The position numbers and the translations under genes are program-made. A stretch of DNA of 64,000 nucleotides from DASWNP01 sp036399175 (GTDB lineage Bacteria > Acidobacteriota > Blastocatellia > Pyrinomonadales > Pyrinomonadaceae), in contig DASWNP010000006.1 in NCBI GenBank assembly GCA_036399175.1, positions 62,001 to 126,000 on the forward strand, read 5' to 3'. The notes under the pieces were generated by a model. The model worked only from the letters and a program-made list of their open reading frames with translations. It was not told the origin of the DNA and searched no databases. Positions 1 through 7,040 of this stretch are shown in pieces (position 1 is the first letter of the stretch; each line of letters starts with the position of its first letter).

Positions 1-746
1 GCAAGCTCGGCGACGGTCATCCCGCACTTGGCGGCGAGGTCTTCGAGCTTCTCGCCCGTCTTAACTTTGTGAGCTTCAATCTCGGCGATGAACTTGCATT
101 CGAGGTCGGCGAAGGATTGAGAACGGCTGCCGCCCTTCTCGATGGGCGACTCGCCCATGCCGACGAACTTGAAGGTATCGGTCAGACGCGCGCCCGAAAG
201 GACGCTGGCGACGTTGCATGTGCCGGGGTCTAAATCGACGATGTCGATGAGGCCGTTGCTGCGGGTGGTGCGCGAGGTCTGCTCGCCGCTCGGCAGGCGG
301 ATGTCCAGCTCAACACCGGGGATGGGTCTGTCGGTCTTATCTTCGACGACGCGAAACTTAATCCAAGTGGTCTTCTTCTTCTCCTCTTTGGGAGCTTCCT
401 TGACGACGGGCGGCATCGGCGCGGCCTTCGCGTGAACCACGCGAACCACCTGCCGGACGCGCAGGAGCACGACCTCGCCGCGCCTGAAGGCGTTTTCCAG
501 GTGACGCCGCACGGCAGGCCAGAGGTCGTTGCCGACAGCCTTCGCCGGGCCGGGAGCGATGCGCCCGTGCAGCGACTCATACATGTTGAGGAGGGTCTGG
601 CGCGAGATGTTGTCGGAAATCCAACGCTCGACGTGCGCGAAGAAGACGGACGGGTCGAGAAATTCCTGATCCTCCGGAAATAGATGTCTTCGCTCGACGG
701 CGATGTAGCTTTGATTCCCGTTAGCTAAATACCACTTCGATGGCAT
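1..746 (-). CDS. T6SS cargo-module adaptor paralogue with LysM, 3' end beyond window
   Basis: Reading leftward from an ATG at 746 (GAGGTG Shine-Dalgarno just upstream), a frame stays open to the window edge, about 248 codons. It begins MPSKWYLANGNQSYIAV and is clearly the third paralogue of the genes ending at 5563 and 9270. Residues about 1-115 match the shared N-terminal domain (LFPEDQEFL, then NMYESLHGRIAPGPAKA). Residues about 128-180 are a small beta-sandwich, carboxypeptidase-regulatory-like domain (TTWIKFRVVEDK, PSGEQTSRTTRSNGLIDI). Unlike the two shorter copies it continues into a segment resembling a LysM repeat (HKVKTGEKLEDLAAKCGMT), which would bind peptidoglycan or another glycan. 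In transcription order it opens a further module after the metalloprotease-like gene. Function is not established; a role in loading or docking cargo is inferred from its recurrent position. The true C-terminus is not visible. Confidence 0.75.
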   Translation of the reverse strand, partial: MPSKWYLANGNQSYIAVERRHLFPEDQEFLDPSVFFAHVERWISDNISRQTLLNMYESLHGRIAPGPAKAVGNDLWPAVRRHLENAFRRGEVVLLRVRQVVRVVHAKAAPMPPVVKEAPKEEKKKTTWIKFRVVEDKTDRPIPGVELDIRLPSGEQTSRTTRSNGLIDIVDLDPGTCNVASVLSGARLTDTFKFVGMGESPIEKGGSRSQSFADLECKFIAEIEAHKVKTGEKLEDLAAKCGMTVAEL

Positions 747-1044
747 TTGTCCCACCTCTTCGACCAGTAGACTGATTCGACCGAACCGAACTCTTCGCTT
801 TGTGCGGGAAACTGACGCTCGCTGCGTGCGGCCGCGCGCCCCTCTTCCGGCGCGCGTCCCTTCGTTTGTCTCCCCTCACTTGTTAACGCGGATTTCGGAC
901 GAGAAATCAATCAACCCCGCCGGGAAGCGGGAACAGATAGGCAGGAACGCAGAAGCGGGAGAAGGTCGCGCGCCGAATCGACGGGTCGGCCAGGACGGGT
1001 TTGAGAGCTGAGGTTTGAGTCGGGCGCTTCTGCCGGGTGTTTAT
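747..1044. other. Intergenic stretch, one weak hairpin
   Basis: About 300 bases between the membrane protein ending at 1045 and the partial adaptor starting at 746. I see no convincing gene. A 7-bp GC-only stem (834-840 with 849-855, 8-base loop) is the only structure I noticed; it could slow polymerase but has no T-run. Confidence 0.4.
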
Positions 1045-2649
1045 CTATTCGTCGGCGCGTCGCTGTGTCGCGGGCAGGCTTTGGAAGGTGATGCCGGTCT
1101 GGTCGCCCGCGAGCACGACGAAGGGCTGCGCGTCGTTGAGCCAGAAAGCGCCGACGGGCTCGCCGAAGCGTGCCAGCGAGGCCGGAAGCTCGACGCACTC
1201 GCCGCCCGAAACGCTCCAATGCCAACGCCGATTAGCGCCCTGCAAAAGAAGGAGGGCTCTGCCCTGTGGGCTGACTTCGACGTGGGCGCTGCGCCATTCG
1301 GCTCGCTCGTCGCATCTGACGGGGATTGGCTGAGCGGTGTGGGCGGTGGCGGCGGCGTCGATGCGCCAGGAGTGGAGCGTGTAGGCGGCGGAGCGCCCGG
1401 CGGCGGATTTGTTGTGCAAGAGGGCTGCTCCGAAGATGGTGTCCTCCTGATTGAGCGTTATCCCGCCGCCGAGGAACTGGCCTTTCCATTGAGCGAAGCC
1501 GTTGGCGGCGGATGCAGCCGAGGGCGGGGAAGGACTCCGGCGCACAAGCTCGGCCGATGTCGTGTCGCCGCGCTGCACGGCGAGCACGTAGCGTTGCTCT
1601 GCGTTAGCCAGCATGACGCCGCGCCCCCAGCGCAGGTCGCCCCGCTCGACGGGGAACTGCGCCCCCGCGCTCAAAGAGCCGTCGGGCTCGAACGTCCGCA
1701 GGACGAGCGAGGTCGCGTTAGAGGCCGGATACCAGAGGGCGACGTGCCCGCGCGCGGGGCGCGAGCCGTCAGTGCTTTTCAAATCGAGCATGACGGGGCC
1801 GACGGGCTGAGCGCCCGTCATGTTGAGCGTCGCCGCGTGGACGGGCGTCTGCGTCCGAGCGTTCAGCTCGTAGAAGCCGAAAAGCTGGTCGCCCTTCGTC
1901 CAGACTATCCAGTGGGCGGGATAGGGGAGATTTCTCTGCGAGACGGAGGCGAGCGGGCGCACGTCGCCGGGAACTTCGGCGAGGCGGCGCGATAAGCTCA
2001 ACTCCGCGTGGCCGTGTTCGTCGAAGCGGAAGAGGCTCAGGAGAATTATCGAATCCGAGCCTTTGGCCTGCGACCAGATACAGTAACGAAACGGAGCGTG
2101 GCCGCTATCGGAGCCGACGAAGTAAGTCGAGCGGAGACTGAGCGGCTGGACTGTGACCCTGACGGATTTGGAGGCCGTCTCGGCGTTTCGGTAGGTCATC
2201 AGCGCGGTCAGCTCGTATTCGCCGGGCGCAGGCAGCTCGACCCAACGCAGCAATTCGTTGCCGACGTTGACCGACTGCTTCGGGGCGAGCGTGACGTTGG
2301 TCGGCGGCTCGGGTTCGGTGAATTCCTGAGTGTGTTGCTTCTCAAGATCGTGAGGGCCGTAGCTGCGCTCGGTGCGGCGTGTGAGGTCGCGCACGCGTAT
2401 CTTCGGCCAGTCCTGATTTCTCTGCGGGTCGAGCAGGGTGAGCGGCGCGTCTGACGTGTTCGTGAAGACGATTTTGAGAGGCGTGCTCTCGCCGACTATC
2501 AGTTCAGTCCGCTCAAGAGACAGCGAAACTTCAAGTCCCATTTTTGGCCTCCCCCCGAGAGGGCGTAACAGCCCGAAAATAATCGTCCCCGCGCTCAGCA
2601 GAAAGATGAGACTTAAGACCAGCCACAGCGCAGCACGTCGGATTAACAT
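1045..2649 (-). CDS. Membrane-anchored periplasmic protein beside metalloprotease-like effector candidate
   Basis: 534 residues from the ATG at 2649, chosen because GGGAGG lies 4 bases upstream; an in-frame start at 2667 has no such signal. Residues about 1-25 form one hydrophobic segment (ALWLVLSLIFLLSAGTIIFG) after two arginines, so an N-terminal anchor with the rest in the periplasm. Residues about 40-165 look like an immunoglobulin-type beta domain (LIVGESTPLKIVFTNTS). The remainder is beta-rich with recurring W and G turns, compatible with a propeller, but I recognise no family. It follows the OmpA/peptidoglycan-binding/metzincin-like gene by only 39 bases. That pairing, and the periplasmic location where such an enzyme would act, make it a candidate immunity protein. 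This is inference from context; a structural accessory role is equally possible. Confidence 0.6.
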   Translation of the reverse strand: MLIRRAALWLVLSLIFLLSAGTIIFGLLRPLGGRPKMGLEVSLSLERTELIVGESTPLKIVFTNTSDAPLTLLDPQRNQDWPKIRVRDLTRRTERSYGPHDLEKQHTQEFTEPEPPTNVTLAPKQSVNVGNELLRWVELPAPGEYELTALMTYRNAETASKSVRVTVQPLSLRSTYFVGSDSGHAPFRYCIWSQAKGSDSIILLSLFRFDEHGHAELSLSRRLAEVPGDVRPLASVSQRNLPYPAHWIVWTKGDQLFGFYELNARTQTPVHAATLNMTGAQPVGPVMLDLKSTDGSRPARGHVALWYPASNATSLVLRTFEPDGSLSAGAQFPVERGDLRWGRGVMLANAEQRYVLAVQRGDTTSAELVRRSPSPPSAASAANGFAQWKGQFLGGGITLNQEDTIFGAALLHNKSAAGRSAAYTLHSWRIDAAATAHTAQPIPVRCDERAEWRSAHVEVSPQGRALLLLQGANRRWHWSVSGGECVELPASLARFGEPVGAFWLNDAQPFVVLAGDQTGITFQSLPATQRRADE

Positions 2650-2688
2650 GAGACCTCCCCGGCGCATCCCCGGACGAACAACAGCGCA

Positions 2689-5553
2689 TCAAGGCCCCGG
2701 ATTGTTGGCGGGGAAGGCGCGCGTGTTCCAGCCCGCCTGATTGAGCACGCAGCGGCCGCAGAAGCCGCCCGAGCAAATCATGTAGCCCATCACGCAGAGG
2801 TCGTGATAGTCGTGCTCGTCTATCACGCCGCCCGTCGTGACGTTGACCTGAGCAACGTCTGTGTACTGATGCACGCCGTAGAGGACGTGCCCGACCTCGT
2901 GCAGAGAATTGCGGTGATGGTCGTAGGGCATCGTCGGGTTGACGGGAGGCACGGCAGCCGGATCGCCGACGTAGGAGAGATGACCGAAGACGACGTAGCA
3001 GCCGCGCCGCGAAGTGCCCCAGCCGCTATTTCTCCAGGGGAGGGCGGGGCGCGGCGGCACACCCGCCGGGCCGGCGACGGAGTAAGAGGCCATCACGGGG
3101 CTCTGGATGATAGTCACGCCGCTGATTGCGTTGCGAGTGAAGAACTGCATTATCTCGTCTTTGACGGCGTGGAAGATTCTCGACATGTTAGCCCAGAAAT
3201 TCGGGTCGGCGGTAGCGCTCAGCCAGCCGCCGGGCGGGGGCGGCCCTTTGGCGGCGGCGTCGTAGGCCGCAGGGGCGACGAAGTTCATCAAGCCGGGGCT
3301 CGGATTGTTCGCTCCGCCTCCGGCGTTGTCGGGCAGAAGGGCGTTCAAGTCGTAGCGCTGCGTCGTCGTCGGGTTGGCGCGAGCCTTCGCAAACTGCAAG
3401 GCGCTCGCCCACTCGGCCTGCGTGATGAGCTGCGGCGCGCCGCCGAGCGGCTCGACCGTCACGTCCATCCAGGCTTTGCCGAACTCTTCGGCGAATATTC
3501 CCGCGACATCGAAATCGTTGAGGTTGCCGCGACAGGCGCTCTTCTGCGCATCGGTCGTGCCCGCTGGATAGTCCCAGCGCATGTACTTGCTGAAGCGGAG
3601 GATGCGCCAGACGACGAACGTGCCCGTTTCGTCTTTGACGGCGTGGGCTTCCGTCCCGTCGGAAGCCTTGCCGTTGGCCGGGTCGAGGAAGGCTCGAATC
3701 TTGTAGCGGTCGCCGCCGGTGCGCGCGGGCATCAGTATCAGGGCGGATTCGCCCTTCGCGTTCGTATCGACGGCGACGGCGTTCGGGTGCGTGCTGGCCG
3801 CCGCCGTGTTGAAAGAGAACTTGTCGTGGAAGCCCGCGTGAGCGGTGGTTATCTCAAGGACGTTACGGAAACGGTCTGTTCCGGCGACCGTGTTGCCGCG
3901 CTTTCCGCCGACCGTCTGGTGCGCGTTATCGACCTGCGGGTCGTTTGCGACGACGGGGTTGCGCGCCCGCTCGTTCGTCACGTAGAGGCTGGGCGAGCCG
4001 GTCATGTTCACCTGCGGCTGCGGGTTGGTGCGACTGAGAGTGCTGCTCGTCGTCGCGGTGCGCAGGACGGGCGGCGAAGTGGGAGGCCCGGCGGGAGGGT
4101 TGCCGGGTGTTATCAACTGGAAGTGTACCTTGACGCCCGCAGGCGCGGGCGTAATCGTCCCGTCGGGCTGCTTGATTTCGACCTTCGCGACAATCGGAAT
4201 CAGACCAATCGAAGTGTTGTTCGTCCAGATGTCGGTCTCCTGCCGGTAGTGATACGACTGTGCGCCTGCGGCCGCGGGGTTGCCGAAGAAGTTGGCGTTG
4301 TCGTGCGCAATGGTGACGCAATGCGTGCCCGGAAACCTGATGCGGCTGAACTGGTCGGCGGCGGGCAATTTGTTCTGGTCAACGATTATCTCTTTGACCA
4401 TCTCCTGAAGACGCGCGACGGCCTGCGCGTCGTCGTTCTGGTTGATGACGGTTTTGAAGTGCGCCCAGGCGTCCTGTGCAATCTGCGCGATGTTCGCGCT
4501 GTTGAGCGGCTCGTAGAGGAAGCCTATGGCTTGAAGGCGCTGGCGGACGCCCGCGTCGGTGTGCGTCTGCGCGGCGATGGCGGGGAAGAGCGAGTCGATG
4601 TCGCCGAGTTCCAGCTTGATTTGAAACTCGGGCTTCTTGACGGGCAAAACCGGAATGTGGACGAAGGAGTAAATCTTCGGATTGTAAAGCTCGCACTCCT
4701 TCGGCACGCAGGTCTTGGCCGAGGGGTGACATTTCATCTCGGGAATCTCGCCGGGGTCGAAGAAGAGTATCTCGACGCGGCGGTTAATCTCGCTGCGATA
4801 GTTGTCGAAACGCCGCGCCTCGATAGGGAAGTTCTCGCCGCAGCCCACGTCCTTCTGTCCGTCCTTGATGAAGCGCAGCTCCTGACGGAAGGCCGCGAGA
4901 CCGGCGTCGTCCGTCTTCAACATCTCTTTGAGGGCGTCGATGTACACGTCGAAGAAAGCGCCCCACGTCTGTTGACCGACGACGCCATCGACGCCAATCG
5001 ACTTACTGAAGACCTGATTGTAGGTCTTCTGAAACTCGCGGGTCGCGGCCTGCGTCTTCGCCCCCGAGACGTTATCGACCGCGCCGGGATGGCATCCCCA
5101 GCCCTTCGTCTCGGCAACCCACTTGAGAATCTGCTGGTAGTCTTCGACCTTGTGCTTCTGCTTGGAGACAGCCACCCATTCGTCGCGCTTGCCGAGGAGG
5201 ACGAAGAGTACGCTGTCGGCGCGCATCTGCGAGAGCGGGACGTTATAGTCGCCCGAGCCGCTCGTGTCGGTGTGTCCGGCGACGAGTATTTTCTGTTCGG
5301 GATGCGCTTTGGCGTGCTGGTAGCAGGTGCGCAGGACGGCGAGGCCGGTGATTTTATCTTCGTGCGGAGGCGCGTCGGGCGCAGTGGCCTTCGCCTCGTA
5401 ATCGGGCAGGAGCACGGCGCTATCGTGATGGAAGTGCACGTCCTCCATCTCCAGCACGTAGCCTTTGAAGGGTCGCAACTGGAAGATGTGCGCCGCGCCC
5501 GTCGCCTTGTCGAACTTCTTCGTCTTATCGCGCCGCGTCAGGGTTTCCGGCAT
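2689..5553 (-). CDS. OmpA-like/peptidoglycan-binding protein with C-terminal metzincin-like domain (putative T6SS effector)
   Basis: 954 residues. The ATG at 5553 follows AGGAGAG and begins 10 bases after the upstream adaptor ends. Residues about 37-122 are the first part of an OmpA-type peptidoglycan-binding fold (GHTDTSGSGDYN at 93-104, then LSQMRADSV). A PG_binding_1-like unit follows at about 137-205 (TQAATREFQKTY, IGVDGVVGQQTWGAFF). The closing OmpA motif NRRVEILFF appears only at 257-265, so the second domain is inserted into the first. A long beta-rich middle follows. Near the C-terminus is HEVGHVLYGVH (His885, Glu886, His889, His895), then CVMGYM about 27 residues later, which resembles the zinc site and Met-turn of metzincin proteases, and a Cys-rich tail. 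No signal peptide is visible, as expected for T6SS cargo. Wall-anchored delivery of a protease is inferred; activity and target are unknown. Confidence 0.75.
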   Translation of the reverse strand: MPETLTRRDKTKKFDKATGAAHIFQLRPFKGYVLEMEDVHFHHDSAVLLPDYEAKATAPDAPPHEDKITGLAVLRTCYQHAKAHPEQKILVAGHTDTSGSGDYNVPLSQMRADSVLFVLLGKRDEWVAVSKQKHKVEDYQQILKWVAETKGWGCHPGAVDNVSGAKTQAATREFQKTYNQVFSKSIGVDGVVGQQTWGAFFDVYIDALKEMLKTDDAGLAAFRQELRFIKDGQKDVGCGENFPIEARRFDNYRSEINRRVEILFFDPGEIPEMKCHPSAKTCVPKECELYNPKIYSFVHIPVLPVKKPEFQIKLELGDIDSLFPAIAAQTHTDAGVRQRLQAIGFLYEPLNSANIAQIAQDAWAHFKTVINQNDDAQAVARLQEMVKEIIVDQNKLPAADQFSRIRFPGTHCVTIAHDNANFFGNPAAAGAQSYHYRQETDIWTNNTSIGLIPIVAKVEIKQPDGTITPAPAGVKVHFQLITPGNPPAGPPTSPPVLRTATTSSTLSRTNPQPQVNMTGSPSLYVTNERARNPVVANDPQVDNAHQTVGGKRGNTVAGTDRFRNVLEITTAHAGFHDKFSFNTAAASTHPNAVAVDTNAKGESALILMPARTGGDRYKIRAFLDPANGKASDGTEAHAVKDETGTFVVWRILRFSKYMRWDYPAGTTDAQKSACRGNLNDFDVAGIFAEEFGKAWMDVTVEPLGGAPQLITQAEWASALQFAKARANPTTTQRYDLNALLPDNAGGGANNPSPGLMNFVAPAAYDAAAKGPPPPGGWLSATADPNFWANMSRIFHAVKDEIMQFFTRNAISGVTIIQSPVMASYSVAGPAGVPPRPALPWRNSGWGTSRRGCYVVFGHLSYVGDPAAVPPVNPTMPYDHHRNSLHEVGHVLYGVHQYTDVAQVNVTTGGVIDEHDYHDLCVMGYMICSGGFCGRCVLNQAGWNTRAFPANNPGP

Positions 5554-5562
5554 CGCTCTCTC

Positions 5563-6141
5563 CTATTTCCTGGCAGCGGGTCGAGGCGTGTTCGGTTTCA
5601 GGTTGGGGAATGAGACCTCGCACATGCCTGCGTCGATGCCATCGACGCGCGCGCGCCCGTTCTTATCCAGAAAGCCGTCTTCGTAGGAGCCGTCGGGCAG
5701 CTTGATTCTGTACTGCTCTTTATCCATCGGGATGCCTTCCTCGTCGAGCAACTGAATCTCGACCCAGGTCTTCTGCTTGACCTGCTCGGGCTTCGAGGGA
5801 GGCGGAGCGGGCTTCTCCAGCATGCGGATGATGCGCGCGGGCTGATAGACGGGCAGCATCACAAGGTCGCCGCTCTTGAAGGCGCTGACGAGCAGGCGTT
5901 TGACTTTAGGCCACAGCTCGTTGCCCTGAGCGTGCGTCGGCCCCGCGGCGATGCGCCCGCCGCCGACCGACTCGTACATGTCGAGCAGCGTGCGCTGCGA
6001 GAGCGTGTCGGCTATCCAGCGCTCGACGTTGGCCGCGAAGATGCTCGGGTGGAGCACCATCTGTTCTTCGGGAAAGAGGTCTCCGCGCCGCGTCACGACG
6101 AAGCTCTGAGAACCTTTTCCGAGAAACCACTTCTTAGGCAT
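5563..6141 (-). CDS. T6SS cargo-module adaptor paralogue (short form)
   Basis: 192 residues, ATG at 6141 (weak GAGATAA upstream). It begins MPKKWFLGKGSQSFVVTRR and is a paralogue of the proteins at 9270-9833 and 1-746. The N-terminal domain (about 1-95) carries conserved LFPEEQ, ANVERWI, LLDMYESVGGGRIAAGP and LWPKVKRLL. A Pro/Lys linker leads to a small beta domain (about 125-185: TWVEIQLLDEEG, then PDGSYEDGFLDKNGRARVDGID), resembling the carboxypeptidase-regulatory-like folds often attached to injection-system spikes. It lies 42 bases after the PAAR-like gene and 9 bases before the metzincin-like gene, so it heads that module. I recognise no named family. An adaptor or loading role is inferred from three independent occurrences in the same relative position. 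Confidence 0.7.
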   Translation of the reverse strand: MPKKWFLGKGSQSFVVTRRGDLFPEEQMVLHPSIFAANVERWIADTLSQRTLLDMYESVGGGRIAAGPTHAQGNELWPKVKRLLVSAFKSGDLVMLPVYQPARIIRMLEKPAPPPSKPEQVKQKTWVEIQLLDEEGIPMDKEQYRIKLPDGSYEDGFLDKNGRARVDGIDAGMCEVSFPNLKPNTPRPAARK

Positions 6142-6183
6142 CTGTTATCTCTTGCGCGTTATCTCTTCACCGCGCGGCCACAC

Positions 6184-6546
6184 TTAGAGTCCTCTGACTC
6201 TCGGCTGTGTGGCCGTGACTACAGAAAATCCCTGTTCAGTCCCCTGCGCATTCGAGCATGTGCCGCCGCTATCGTCCAGCACTACCGCACGACCCTGACT
6301 CGTGACCCTCGCAGCCCCGTTGAAGCGCACGCGCACGCAGGGGCTGGGAACCCTCTCAAGTCCAAATTGGAGAAAGAAACTACACCCGACCACCGGAAGC
6401 GAGCCGCCCGCGAGGATGACGGGCTGGCCGAGGACGCGCACACGGGTCGAGATGCTTTGCGCGCTTGGCTGGTCGATAGGGCTGAAAGAGACTTGACCAT
6501 TATGAGGGCAAATCACCCCCGCGTTCGTGCTCAGTAAGTTTCCCAT
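6184..6546 (-). CDS. PAAR-like (DUF4280-like) spike-tip protein
   Basis: 120 residues. The ATG at 6546 overlaps the TGA of the preceding gp5-like gene by one base (TGATG), implying translational coupling; a GTG one codon earlier is possible. The opening LSTNAGVICPHNGQVSF and the later PVILAGGSLPVVGCSFF resemble small PAAR-like or DUF4280 proteins, which cap the spikes of contractile injection systems with a pointed metal-binding tip. Candidate ligands are visible (CPH near residue 14, further Cys residues at the centre and in CSNAQG), but I cannot assign them. Its position directly after a stand-alone gp5-like spike gene supports a spike-tip pair distinct from VgrG and the PAAR protein at 13.7 kb. 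Family assignment is by motif resemblance and should be regarded as probable. Confidence 0.65.
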   Translation of the reverse strand: MGNLLSTNAGVICPHNGQVSFSPIDQPSAQSISTRVRVLGQPVILAGGSLPVVGCSFFLQFGLERVPSPCVRVRFNGAARVTSQGRAVVLDDSGGTCSNAQGTEQGFSVVTATQPRVRGL

Positions 6547-7040
6547 CACTGCACCTCGAATGCGCCGTTATTGATACTCACGAGCGGCCCCATGAGAGTT
6601 ATAGTTCCGCCCCGTCCGTTGTCTATGACGATGCCGACGTTGGTGATTGACATCCTGAGCGTGGTGCCGCCGGTGACAGCGCCGTCCACTGTCAGGCTGA
6701 AGCCTTGCCCCGGCGTGTCGTCGAGCATGAGCGTGATGCCGTCCGTCTTGAACATCTTGACGGCGGGCGAAGCTCCCGCCCCCTGCGGGAGTTCTCCTGA
6801 GTTCCAGAAGCAGCCCGTCCAGATGGGCAGAGCCGGGTCTTCATTCTCAAACTCGACCCAGACGTTCGCGCCGATGGGCGGCAACGCGGCGAAGCCGACG
6901 CCGGGGCCCGCATAAGGGACGCACGGCATGGCGAAGGCGACCTGATCGCCGAGCACGTCGGGCACGCTGACTTGCAGCCTCCCCATCTGCTGCGGGTCGA
7001 CGTTGTTGATGACCGTGCCTCGATGTTTACTACATGCCAT
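6546..7040 (-). CDS. Stand-alone gp5/baseplate-V-like OB-fold mini-spike
   Basis: 164 residues from the ATG at 7040, which overlaps the TAA of the upstream gene (TAATG). Residues about 1-95 have the gp5/VgrG OB pattern: KHRGTVINNVDPQQMGRLQV, VPYAGPGVGFAALPPIGANV, WVEFENEDPALPIWTGCFW. The C-terminal 60 residues are short beta strands rich in Gly, Ile and Thr (TLRMSITNVGIVIDNGRGG), as expected for a trimeric spike stem. It lacks the gp27-like hub present in VgrG, so it would need another protein for its base. It is a near-duplicate of the last part of the upstream protein, including a 64-base stretch identical at DNA level, so the duplication or a gene conversion is recent. A spike carrying the PAAR-like tip downstream is the likely role. 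Confidence 0.75.
   Translation of the reverse strand: MACSKHRGTVINNVDPQQMGRLQVSVPDVLGDQVAFAMPCVPYAGPGVGFAALPPIGANVWVEFENEDPALPIWTGCFWNSGELPQGAGASPAVKMFKTDGITLMLDDTPGQGFSLTVDGAVTGGTTLRMSITNVGIVIDNGRGGTITLMGPLVSINNGAFEVQ
6946..7009. repeat. 64-bp direct repeat, copy 1
   Basis: Identical to 7425-7488 by eye over 64 bases. It encodes the QQMGRLQVSVPDVLGD section of the gp5-like OB domain in the stand-alone spike gene. Flanking sequence diverges, which fits gene duplication with later conversion. Confidence 0.9.

Noticed and set aside
2803..5613. Very long plus-strand open frame (936 codons)
   Set aside because: It is the antisense shadow of the OmpA/metzincin-like gene, a common effect of high GC codon use. 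It has no domain pattern, is rich in Arg, Val and Gly, and the minus frame has clear motifs and a Shine-Dalgarno sequence.
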